Assembly (NCBI GenBank): GCA_937863195.1
Contig: CALMET010000173.1
Coordinates: 1-9,333, forward strand
Length of the DNA stretch: 9,333 bases
Direction of reading: 5' to 3'
Origin: an uncultured bacterium
Lineage (GTDB): Bacteria > Patescibacteria > ABY1 > SG8-24 > 2-12-FULL-60-25
This document shows positions 1 to 6,069 of this stretch, piece by piece (position 1 is the stretch's first letter; each line of letters opens with the position of its first letter). A program made the position numbers and the translations under genes. Below the pieces are notes generated by a model that was not told the origin of the DNA, did not search any database, and was given only the letters and a program-made list of their open reading frames with translations.

Positions 1-249
1 ATTAAAACCGGCGATGAAGTCATCGTGATCGCCGGGGCCGACAAAGGCAAAAAAGGAAAAGTCATCCAGACGTTTCCAAAACTCAACCGCGTTGTGGTTG
101 AAGGTGTCAACGTGAAGAAGCGCCATATGCGCGCTGCTAAAGCTGACGCTCAAGGCCAGACCGTTGAATTCTCGATGCCGATGAACGCGTCCAATGTGAT
201 GCTCGTCGTCGGCGGTAAACCAGCTCGCCATAATAAGCGCGCCGCCTAA
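1..249 (+). CDS. rplX: 50S ribosomal protein L24, 5' end cut by window edge
   Basis: L24 is an early-assembly protein of the large ribosomal subunit that binds 23S rRNA near the exit tunnel. The reading frame is open from base 1 and gives 82 residues. The KOW motif is at the very start (GDEVIVIAGADKGKKGKV), followed by the L24 pattern VEGVNVKKRHM and a SNVMLV strand. Family members begin just before the KOW motif, so only a few N-terminal residues are probably missing; the internal GTG at position 25 is not the start. The protein ends shortly after SNVMLV with a basic GGKPARHNKRAA tail. Typical bacterial L24 is about 100 residues and continues with another strand, so this copy is short at its C-terminus. 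The TAA stop lies 4 bases before rplE. Confidence 0.95.
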   Translation: MKTGDEVIVIAGADKGKKGKVIQTFPKLNRVVVEGVNVKKRHMRAAKADAQGQTVEFSMPMNASNVMLVVGGKPARHNKRAA

Positions 250-253
250 TCCT

Positions 254-790
254 ATGACACTCAAAGAACAGTACCAAACAGCTGTCGTGCCATCCTTGAA
301 AAAGGACTTCGGCATCACTAGCGCCATGGCCGTTCCAAAGCTGAAGAGCGTGACGATCTCCGTCGGTCTTTCGCAGGGCATCAAGGATCCAAAGGTGCTT
401 GAAACCGTCGAACGCACGCTTGAGCGCATCTCTGGTCAAAAGCCAGCGAAGACCAAAGCAAAAAAGTCGATCTCGAGTTTCAAAATCCGTGAAGGTATGG
501 TTGTGGGTATGATGGTAACGCTTCGTGGTCAGCGTATGTGGGATTTTCTCACGCGCCTCACGAACTTCACCTTCCCTCGCATCCGTGATTTTCGCGGCAT
601 TTCGGCCAAGTCGATGGATGCCCACGGCAACTTGTCCCTCGGTTTCCGCGAGAATATCGCGTTCCCAGAAATCCGTCCGGATGAAATTGAACGTATTCAC
701 GGTTTGCAAATCACCATCGCCACAACGGCAGGTGAGCGCACCATCGGTACCGCTTTGCTCAAGGGCCTCGGCTTTCCATTCACGAACTAA
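254..790 (+). CDS. rplE: 50S ribosomal protein L5
   Basis: L5 belongs to the central protuberance of the large subunit and binds 5S rRNA. The 178-residue product is full length (about 179 in E. coli). It shows the family landmarks: the N-terminal region MTLKEQYQTAVVPSLKKDFG, a central KPAKTKAKKSISSFKIREG strand-loop, the conserved TFPRIRDFRGIS segment near residues 109-120, and FPEIRPDEIERIHGLQITI near the C-terminus. The ATG lies 4 bases after the rplX stop, and the sequence before it (TAATCCT) has no Shine-Dalgarno site. Translation is therefore probably coupled to rplX, or uses an SD-independent mode. A long minus-strand frame opposite this gene is a shadow. Confidence 0.98.
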   Translation: MTLKEQYQTAVVPSLKKDFGITSAMAVPKLKSVTISVGLSQGIKDPKVLETVERTLERISGQKPAKTKAKKSISSFKIREGMVVGMMVTLRGQRMWDFLTRLTNFTFPRIRDFRGISAKSMDAHGNLSLGFRENIAFPEIRPDEIERIHGLQITIATTAGERTIGTALLKGLGFPFTN

Positions 791-793
791 CTT

Positions 794-979
794 ATGGCAA
801 CACAAGCTCAAATCGCCAAATCCAAACGCAAGCCGAAATTTTCGACTCGCGAAGTGCGCCGTTGCTGGCGCTGTGGTCGCAAGCATGGCTACATGCGCGA
901 CTTCGGATTGTGCCGTATTTGCTTCCGTGAGCTCGCTAACCGCGCTGAGCTCCCAGGTGTGACCAAATCAAGCTGGTAA
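794..979 (+). CDS. rpsN: 30S ribosomal protein S14, zinc-binding short type
   Basis: S14 sits in the head of the small subunit. The 61-residue length and four cysteines in two CxxC pairs (Cys24, Cys27, Cys40, Cys43) identify the short zinc-ribbon (type Z) form rather than the long cysteine-free form. The family signature [11 protein letters not shown] and the C-terminal LPGVTKSSW are both present. It starts 3 bases after the rplE stop with CTTATG and no Shine-Dalgarno site, and ends 3 bases before rpsH. The position between rplE and rpsH is the normal one. The zinc form implies a zinc requirement; no zinc-independent paralogue is visible in this window. Confidence 0.97.
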   Translation: MATQAQIAKSKRKPKFSTREVRRCWRCGRKHGYMRDFGLCRICFRELANRAELPGVTKSSW

Positions 980-982
980 ACT

Positions 983-1375
983 ATGCAAACAGATCCAATC
1001 AGCGACTTCCTGACACGCATTCGTAATGCGCAGGCCGCACGTCATGAGACGGTTTCTTTGCCGGGCTCCCGTTTGAAATTGGCTGTCGCCAAGGTGCTCG
1101 TCCAAGAAGGCTTTCTCGCCGACGCAAAACAAACCGCCGAAGGTCCAAAGAAAACCCTCGTCGTAACGCTTAAGTATACAGGCAAGCTCCCATTGATCCG
1201 CTCTATCGTGAGCGTATCGACGCCGGGCCGCCGCGTATATCGCAAAGCCAATGAACTTCCTCGTGTCTTGTCCGGCCAGGGTATCCGCGTGATTTCAACA
1301 TCCGCAGGTGTCATGTCTGATCGCGATGCACGCAGACGCAAGCTCGGAGGCGAAATTATTTGCGAAGTATCGTAA
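983..1375 (+). CDS. rpsH: 30S ribosomal protein S8
   Basis: S8 binds the central domain of 16S rRNA and is needed early in small-subunit assembly. In E. coli it also represses the spc operon mRNA; whether that holds here is not visible. The 130 residues are full length. The N-terminus [15 protein letters not shown] and the C-terminal signature [26 protein letters not shown] are diagnostic. The ATG lies 3 bases after the rpsN stop within TAAACTATG, without a Shine-Dalgarno site. A 31-base AT-rich spacer follows before rplF, the largest gap inside the ribosomal run. Confidence 0.98.
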   Translation: MQTDPISDFLTRIRNAQAARHETVSLPGSRLKLAVAKVLVQEGFLADAKQTAEGPKKTLVVTLKYTGKLPLIRSIVSVSTPGRRVYRKANELPRVLSGQGIRVISTSAGVMSDRDARRRKLGGEIICEVS

Positions 1376-1406
1376 GATCTTCGCTTCATTCCTCAATTAT
1401 TATTGT

Positions 1407-1952
1407 ATGTCTCGTATCGGTAAAAAACCGGTTATCCTGCCCTCGGGTTTTGACGTGACCGTCGAAGCTGGGAAGGTAACTGTGAAGGGGCCAAAAGCCT
1501 CTCTCACGGTCCCTCTCCACTCGGATGTCTCGATCGAGCTCCAGGCAGAGCCAAGTGCTGTCGTTGTTAACGTCAAAGACGAAAACAATGTTAGCCAACG
1601 CGCTCTCTGGGGTCTCACTCGCCAGCTCATCGCGAATGCGGTAGAAGGCCTCGTGAAACCTTACGAGAAGTCGCTCGAATTCGTTGGTGTTGGTTATAAA
1701 GTCGCGATGCAGGGCAATGTTATTGTCATGGACGTCGGCTTCTCGCATCAGGTGAAGTTCACCGTGCCAGCCAACCTCGAAGCGAGCGTTGATAAACAAA
1801 TCCTTAAGCTTGTTTCATCTGACAAATACTTGTTGGGTGAAATGGCGGCACAAATCCGCCGCGTACGCCCACCAGAGCCTTATAAAGGCAAAGGTATTCG
1901 CTACACGGATGAAGTTGTTCGTCGCAAGGCTGGTAAGGCTGCCAAATCCTAA
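1407..1952 (+). CDS. rplF: 50S ribosomal protein L6
   Basis: L6 lies near the factor-binding region of the large subunit. The product is 181 residues, the usual length. It starts [17 protein letters not shown] and carries the C-terminal L6 signature [16 protein letters not shown] at about residues 150-165. An in-frame ATG exists upstream at 1308, but it lies inside rpsH and would add 33 unrelated residues. The ATG at 1407 matches family N-termini and has the same T-before-ATG context as its neighbours. The spacer before it contains TATTAT (1398-1403), a fair -10 match, but I see no paired -35 and do not call a promoter. Confidence 0.97.
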   Translation: MSRIGKKPVILPSGFDVTVEAGKVTVKGPKASLTVPLHSDVSIELQAEPSAVVVNVKDENNVSQRALWGLTRQLIANAVEGLVKPYEKSLEFVGVGYKVAMQGNVIVMDVGFSHQVKFTVPANLEASVDKQILKLVSSDKYLLGEMAAQIRRVRPPEPYKGKGIRYTDEVVRRKAGKAAKS

Positions 1953-1963
1953 CGCCTAAACGT

Positions 1964-2326
1964 ATGTCGAATCTCAACACTTCCACGGCGAAAGCCCGCC
2001 GCATTGCGCGCGTCCGCGCTCGCATCTCCGGAACGGCAGCACGTCCGCGTTTGGCCGTCTTCCGCAGTATTTCACACATTTACGTTCAAGCTATTGATGA
2101 TGTCGCGCAAAAGACGCTTGCGTCCGCACGCGACCTCGAACTCACCGATGCCCAGCGCAAAGGGATGAAGAAAACCGAAATCGCAACCGCCGTAGGCAAG
2201 ATGATTGCCGAACGCCTTGTGAAGCAGGGTGTTAGTCAGGCGGTATTTGACCGCCGCGATAAGCGCTATCATGGTCGTGTCCAGGCTCTCGCCGAAGGCG
2301 CCCGTGAAGCGGGTCTCACGTTCTAA
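1964..2326 (+). CDS. rplR: 50S ribosomal protein L18
   Basis: L18 binds 5S rRNA with L5 and anchors it in the central protuberance. The 120-residue product has the family pattern: a basic N-terminus ([27 protein letters not shown]), then [10 protein letters not shown], the [20 protein letters not shown] helix, and the ending [26 protein letters not shown]. It starts 11 bases after rplF with CGTATG and no Shine-Dalgarno site, and stops 3 bases before rpsE. The order rplF-rplR-rpsE is the standard spc operon order. Confidence 0.97.
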   Translation: MSNLNTSTAKARRIARVRARISGTAARPRLAVFRSISHIYVQAIDDVAQKTLASARDLELTDAQRKGMKKTEIATAVGKMIAERLVKQGVSQAVFDRRDKRYHGRVQALAEGAREAGLTF

Positions 2327-2329
2327 TCT

Positions 2330-2998
2330 ATGTCCGAAGAAATCAAACAAGCAGCTCCTGAAGCTGCAGCGGCCCCAGCAGCTGCTCCAGCGCCTCGCGG
2401 CGCCCGTCCTGCCTTTGGTGCAGCTCGTGGTGGTCGTGATCAGCGCGGTGGCGCAGGTGGTGCACGCGGTGGTCGTACCGGTGGCCGTGACAATCGTCGC
2501 GGTGGTCGTGGCGATGTTCCTGCCGAAGCGGACTACGAAGAAAAGAACGTCGAAGTTGCTCGCGTTACGCGTGTAACCAAGGGCGGTAAGCGCATGCGCT
2601 TTCGTGTTCTCTCGGTTATTGGTAACCGCAAAGGCCGTACCGGTTTTGGTCTCGCCAAGGGCGTAGACGTCGCCGGCGCAAGCAATAAAGCAAATACCCA
2701 AGCTCGCAAATCGCTCATCACCGTCCCACTCGTGAACGAAACTATCCCTCACGCGGTGACGGCAAAATTCGGTGCAGCTGTCGTTCTTCTTAAGCCAGCG
2801 CCAAAAGGTTCTGGTGTGAAGGCAGGTGGTGCTGTCCGCGTTGTTCTTGAGCTTGCTGGCGTTCCAAACGTCGTCTCAAAAATTCTCGGTTCAAGCAATA
2901 AGACCAATAACGTCAAAGCAACGTTTGCGGCGCTTCGTTTACTTCGCCTTCCGGCGAAAACGGAGAAGTCAGAAGAATCTGCTGTAGCGAAAAAGTAA
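2330..2998 (+). CDS. rpsE: 30S ribosomal protein S5 with long RGG-rich N-terminal extension
   Basis: S5 lies at the mRNA entry side of the small subunit and affects decoding accuracy. The product is 222 residues; typical S5 is about 165. The recognisable S5 core runs from about residue 70 (YEEKNVEVARVTRVTKGGKRMRFRV) through GFGLAKG, IPHAVTAKFGAA and VLELAGVPNVVSKILGSSN to about residue 207. The first 60-odd residues are extra: an acidic start, an Ala/Pro run (8-22), then a Gly/Arg-rich stretch with four RGG triplets (33-35, 39-41, 46-48, 57-59). This part is likely disordered and RNA-binding, which is an inference from composition. A charged Lys/Glu/Ala tail ends the protein. The gene starts 3 bases after rplR, and rplO starts 1 base after its stop, leaving no room for rpmD. 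Confidence 0.96.
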   Translation: MSEEIKQAAPEAAAAPAAAPAPRGARPAFGAARGGRDQRGGAGGARGGRTGGRDNRRGGRGDVPAEADYEEKNVEVARVTRVTKGGKRMRFRVLSVIGNRKGRTGFGLAKGVDVAGASNKANTQARKSLITVPLVNETIPHAVTAKFGAAVVLLKPAPKGSGVKAGGAVRVVLELAGVPNVVSKILGSSNKTNNVKATFAALRLLRLPAKTEKSEESAVAKK

Positions 2999-2999
2999 T

Positions 3000-3446
3000 A
3001 TGTCGCTTACATTGAATTCTCTTAAGCCGAAACACGGCTCACGTAAGGCATCGTTTCGCATCGGTCGCGGTGAAGGTTCTGGCCTCGGCAAGACCTCCGG
3101 TCGCGGTTCGAAGGGTCAGAAGGCTCGCTCCGGCGGCCGTCATGGCTTGAAACGTCTCGGTATGCGCCACATGCTTCTTTCCTTTCCTAAGGTCAGAGGT
3201 TTTCGCAGCCGCTATGACAAGGCAGAAACCATCTCGTTAAAACGCCTTGAGGTGTTTGAAACGGGTGCAAACGTCACCATGAAAGAACTTCGCAAGAAGG
3301 GCCTCGTGACGCGCGTTGCCAAAGCTGTCAAAATTGTCGGTAACGAAGCCATCAGCAAAAAGCTGAAGGTTTCTGGCGTGGCCACGAGCGCGAGCGCTAA
3401 GGCAGCTATTGAGGCTGCCGGCGGATCCGTTGTGGAGCGCGTCTAA
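3000..3446 (+). CDS. rplO: 50S ribosomal protein L15
   Basis: L15 is a late-assembly large-subunit protein that threads a basic extension into 23S rRNA. The 148 residues are full length. The glycine/lysine-rich N-terminal arm (GRGEGSGLGKTSGRGSKGQKARSGG-like, residues 23-47) is the family hallmark. It is followed by FPKVRGF and a C-terminal domain containing VKIVGNEAISKKLKVSGVATSASAKAAIEAAGG-like strands and helices. The start is tightly packed, with TAATATG overlapping the rpsE stop region (one base between stop and ATG). L15 directly follows S5 here, where rpmD (L30) normally intervenes. Confidence 0.97.
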   Translation: MSLTLNSLKPKHGSRKASFRIGRGEGSGLGKTSGRGSKGQKARSGGRHGLKRLGMRHMLLSFPKVRGFRSRYDKAETISLKRLEVFETGANVTMKELRKKGLVTRVAKAVKIVGNEAISKKLKVSGVATSASAKAAIEAAGGSVVERV

Positions 3447-3460
3447 ACTCCAAACTTCTT

Positions 3461-4741
3461 ATGTGGAATACATTGACGCAAGCATGGCGAGTGAAAGAAG
3501 TCCGTAATGGGCTCCTGTTCGTCATCGCCATGATGGTGATTTTCCGTGTGGCGGCGAATATCCCGCTTCCGGGCATTGATCTCGTGGCGCTGCGAAGCTT
3601 CTTTGAAGCAAACCAGTTGCTCGGTCTTCTCAATGTTTTCTCGGGCGGTACGATGTCGAATTTCAGCATCGTCGCTCTCGGCGTTGGACCATACATCACG
3701 GCTTCGATTGTCTTTCAATTGTTAGCCATGATTGTGCCTCGCATTGAAGAAATCCAAAAAGAAGGGGAGTCTGGTCAGAAACGCATCAGTCAATGGACAC
3801 GTTTGCTCACTGTGCCACTCTCCGTGGTTCAGTCGCTCGCGCTTCTCTCGATTATGCGCAACTCGTCCTTCCCGATTCTCACCACGCAAGAGCCTCTCTA
3901 TATCATGATGCTTATCGCGTGTGTGACGGCGGGTACCATGTTCTTGGTTTGGCTTGGTGAATTGATCACCGAACGCAAGGTTGGTAACGGTATCTCGTTG
4001 CTGATTTTTGCCGGTATCGTCTCAGGTCTTCCATCCACGGTTTCGCGCTTCTTCGCTACCTATGATTCATCGCAATGGATGACGGTTGTGCTTTATGCCG
4101 CCGCCGCCATCGCGATGGTTGCCGGTATCGTCTTTGTCAGCGAAGGTCAACGCAATGTACCGGTGCAATACGCTCGCCAATCACGCTCCCTCTCGGGAAC
4201 GGGTAATGGCGGTGTGACTTCATCGTTGCCATTGCGCGTGAATATGACGGGTGTTATCCCAATTATCTTCGCGGTCTCGATGCTCTTGTTCCCATCCGTT
4301 CTTGCACAGTTCTTTGCTCAGGCTCGCACGCCAGCCGTTGCTAACGCGGCCAACTGGCTTCTGCTCACCTTGCAAAATCAAACCGTGTACGGCGTGCTCT
4401 ACTTCTTGTTCGTGGTCGGCTTCACGTTCTTCTATGCGACGATCGTGTTTCAGCCAGAGCGCGTAGCAGAAAACCTTCAGAAGCAAGGTGGTTTCATCCC
4501 GGGCATTCGCCCAGGGGCTCAGACCGCTTCGTATCTCTTGTCGGTGGTTGAGCGCATCACTCTCGGTGGCGCTGTGTTCTTGGGCTTTGTCGCGGTTACC
4601 CCGGTAATCGCTCAAGCTATGACCGGCTCTACGACGGTGAATGTCGATGGTACTTCATTGCTCATCGTGGTTGCTGTCGTGATTGAATCGATCAAACAGA
4701 TCGAGTCTCAAATCACGATGCGTTCGTACGACGTCTACTAA
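3461..4741 (+). CDS. secY: Protein translocase subunit SecY
   Basis: SecY forms the membrane channel of the Sec translocon, which passes unfolded proteins across or into the cytoplasmic membrane. The 426-residue product has about ten hydrophobic segments. Landmarks are the TM1/plug stretch FRVAANIPLPGID (28-40), VALGVGPYITASIVFQLL (71-88, SecY signature), GNGISLLIFAGIV (175-187), the loop after TM6 containing QYARQSRS, and the cytosolic QGGFIPGIRPG loop (342-352) where SecA and ribosomes dock. The C-terminal helix ends IKQIESQITMRSYDVY. The gene follows rplO by 14 bases with TTATG and no Shine-Dalgarno site, and a strong terminator follows it. SecY is therefore probably the last gene of the spc transcript. 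Confidence 0.98.
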   Translation: MWNTLTQAWRVKEVRNGLLFVIAMMVIFRVAANIPLPGIDLVALRSFFEANQLLGLLNVFSGGTMSNFSIVALGVGPYITASIVFQLLAMIVPRIEEIQKEGESGQKRISQWTRLLTVPLSVVQSLALLSIMRNSSFPILTTQEPLYIMMLIACVTAGTMFLVWLGELITERKVGNGISLLIFAGIVSGLPSTVSRFFATYDSSQWMTVVLYAAAAIAMVAGIVFVSEGQRNVPVQYARQSRSLSGTGNGGVTSSLPLRVNMTGVIPIIFAVSMLLFPSVLAQFFAQARTPAVANAANWLLLTLQNQTVYGVLYFLFVVGFTFFYATIVFQPERVAENLQKQGGFIPGIRPGAQTASYLLSVVERITLGGAVFLGFVAVTPVIAQAMTGSTTVNVDGTSLLIVVAVVIESIKQIESQITMRSYDVY

Positions 4742-4747
4742 GACGTC
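4730..4747 (+). repeat. GACGTC pair forming a possible hairpin around the secY stop codon
   Basis: Two copies of the self-complementary hexamer GACGTC (4730-4735 and 4742-4747) flank TACTAA, which contains the secY stop codon. They can pair as a 6-bp stem with a 6-base loop, or be read as a direct repeat. It sits 3 bases before the intrinsic terminator. Function is unknown and chance is possible. Confidence 0.35.
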
Positions 4748-4750
4748 ATG

Positions 4751-4784
4751 AAAAGACCTCGCTCATGCGGGGTCTTTTCGTTTT
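4751..4784 (+). terminator. Intrinsic terminator after secY
   Basis: A 12-bp stem is formed by AAAAGACCTCGC (4751-4762) and GCGGGGTCTTTT (4767-4778), with a TCAT loop and one G-T wobble. The right arm ends in TTTT, then CGTTTT follows. The paired A-run and T-run could let it work in both directions. It lies 9 bases after the secY stop and separates the ribosomal run from adk. Confidence 0.88.
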
Positions 4785-4794
4785 GGTCGTTGAA

Positions 4795-4803
4795 TGCTAG
4801 CCT
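4795..4803 (+). promoter_or_regulatory. Weak candidate extended -10 for adk
   Basis: TGCTAGCCT fits the extended -10 form TGnTAnnnT. The best-placed -35 (TTTTCG, 4775-4780, 17 bases upstream) is poor and overlaps the terminator. A start of transcription about 7 bases downstream would leave a leader of only a few bases before the adk ATG. It is listed because adk follows a terminator and needs a promoter. The evidence is thin. Confidence 0.25.
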
Positions 4804-4812
4804 GCTTTCATT

Positions 4813-5460
4813 ATGGCGAAGAAACGCCGCTTACGCGCTGTCTTATTCGGGCCCCAGGGCGCCGGTAAAACCACCCAAGGTCGTGCGCTCTCTGAACGCT
4901 ATGGCGTGCCATATTTATCATCGGGGGATTTGCTTCGCGAAGAAATCGGTGAAGATACGGCACTCGGACGATTAGCGAAAGAATATGTCGCATCACATGT
5001 GATTGCGCCAGACGAAGTTGTTGAGGCAATCGTGATCAAGCGCATGAAGCCGCATCTCGCCACGGGTTTTGTGTTGGACGGATTCCCGCGCAATGTCGAA
5101 CAGGCGATCACGCTTGATCGCCACACCAAGCTTGATCTCGCGATTCAGTTAAAAATGTCCGACAGCGAATCCGTTAAACGTTTAAGCGAATGCGGACGCT
5201 GTATCAAATGTCGTTCAGCCGTCCCATTTTCTGTTTTAAAAGTTGTGAAGCATTGCCCGGTTTGCGGAGGGGAAGTCAAAAAACGCGAAGCCGACGACGA
5301 AAATTTTGTCATGCGCCGTCTCGCCGAATACCACTTCATGACCGAACCGCTTTCTGGTTATTATCGCCAACGCGGTATTTTGCTTGCTATTAAAGCAGAA
5401 CAGACGCTTGCGCAGTTGTCAGAAGAATTATTTCGTAAGCTAACGAAGTTGGGGTTCTAA
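4813..5460 (+). CDS. adk: Adenylate kinase with zinc-type LID domain
   Basis: Adenylate kinase interconverts ATP + AMP and 2 ADP in the cytoplasm. The 215-residue product has the P-loop GPQGAGKTT (13-21), the AMP-binding SSGDLLRE (36-43), DGFPRN (89-94), and a LID segment from about 123 to 160. The LID holds five cysteines (127, 130, 133, 148, 151) in CGRCIKC and CPVC, so it should bind zinc. The motif ADDENFVMRRLAEYH (160-174) closes the LID. Oddities: the P-loop reads GKTT where bacterial Adk usually has GKGT, GPQ replaces GPP, and the usual RLxGRR at the LID entrance is altered to RLSECGR. A short basic leader (MAKKRRLR) precedes the first strand. The ATG has T before it and no Shine-Dalgarno site. 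The gene ends overlapping the stop of the convergent LOG-family gene. Confidence 0.95.
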   Translation: MAKKRRLRAVLFGPQGAGKTTQGRALSERYGVPYLSSGDLLREEIGEDTALGRLAKEYVASHVIAPDEVVEAIVIKRMKPHLATGFVLDGFPRNVEQAITLDRHTKLDLAIQLKMSDSESVKRLSECGRCIKCRSAVPFSVLKVVKHCPVCGGEVKKREADDENFVMRRLAEYHFMTEPLSGYYRQRGILLAIKAEQTLAQLSEELFRKLTKLGF

Positions 5461-6065
5461 GATTTTTTCGTGAAAGGGTTATTGTTTGTCACAAATTTAT
5501 CCGGCATTTCTTGGTGTTTGTAGTTTTCGAAATACGACAAAATTTCAGAAGGGTCTTTGCTTGAAAAGACGGCATCATCTGATGGGATCTTGCTGAATTT
5601 TTGTTCGTGGACTTTTTTCATTTGCGCCAAAAAGTCATCGTAGTAGCCATTGATATTTGCAACGGCAACAGGTTTATCGAAAAGCTTATTAATGCGTGCA
5701 CCCATCGCGGTGCAGAGTTCTTCGAATGTCGCATAGCCGCCTGGTAAAGCAATAAATGCATCAGCTTCAGCGAGCATGGTATTTTTTCGTTCACCCATGT
5801 TTGGTGTCAGAATTTGTTGATCTAGCAGGGGATGGATCTTATAGTTTTTTGTGACAGCGATAAGATCCTCTGCGAGTACGCCGATCAGCTGTTTGCCTCC
5901 GTTTGCTTTGTAGTTATCAGCAAAGACTTTCATGAGGCCGTATTCAGTGCCGCCAAATACGATCTCATGTCCACGCTCTGCTGCTTGTTTGGCAAGCTCA
6001 GCGGTGGCGTTTTGGTAGATCTCATCAATCTCAGTTGATGAAGTAAGAAAGACGCAGATTTTCAT
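5457..6065 (-). CDS. LOG-family (TIGR00730-like) nucleotide-binding protein
   Basis: The family comprises Rossmann-fold proteins; characterised members are cytokinin nucleoside-monophosphate phosphoribohydrolases (LOG) that cut the N-glycosidic bond of AMP-like nucleotides. The 202-residue product starts MKICVFLTSS and has GGTEYGLM (38-45), the MGERK motif (90-94) whose Arg is catalytic in the family, and PGGYATFEE (108-116), matching PGGxGTxxE except for Ala at 112. The usual FCGSS near the N-terminus is FLTSS here. An in-frame ATG 33 bases upstream lies inside glyA; the 6065 start matches the family and has TCTATG context. It begins 4 bases after the glyA stop, so the two are likely co-transcribed. 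My hand count gives about 43% GC, against about 55% or more in sampled ribosomal lines, so transfer or weaker selection is possible. The true substrate is not known. Confidence 0.85.
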   Translation of the reverse strand: MKICVFLTSSTEIDEIYQNATAELAKQAAERGHEIVFGGTEYGLMKVFADNYKANGGKQLIGVLAEDLIAVTKNYKIHPLLDQQILTPNMGERKNTMLAEADAFIALPGGYATFEELCTAMGARINKLFDKPVAVANINGYYDDFLAQMKKVHEQKFSKIPSDDAVFSSKDPSEILSYFENYKHQEMPDKFVTNNNPFTKKS

Positions 6066-6069
6066 AGAT

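Noticed and set aside
137..886. 249-codon minus-strand open frame opposite rplX, rplE and rpsN
   Set aside because: It lies wholly opposite well-identified ribosomal genes and gives an unrecognisable low-complexity product. It is a codon-bias shadow.
1398..1403. TATTAT as a promoter -10 before rplF
   Set aside because: No -35 lies at a suitable distance and the gene is inside a closely packed operon.
2390..2520. Gly/Arg-coding repeat DNA in rpsE as a possible frameshift or assembly artefact
   Set aside because: The frame stays open from an ATG placed 3 bases after rplR and runs directly into the S5 core, so a real extension is the simpler reading.
2072..2752. 226-codon minus-strand open frame opposite rplR and rpsE
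   Set aside because: Its Thr/Ala repeats mirror the Gly/Arg codons of the S5 extension. It has no start signals and is a shadow.
5461..5475. T-run after the adk stop as a terminator
   Set aside because: No stable GC-rich stem precedes it, and it is coding sequence of the LOG gene on the other strand.
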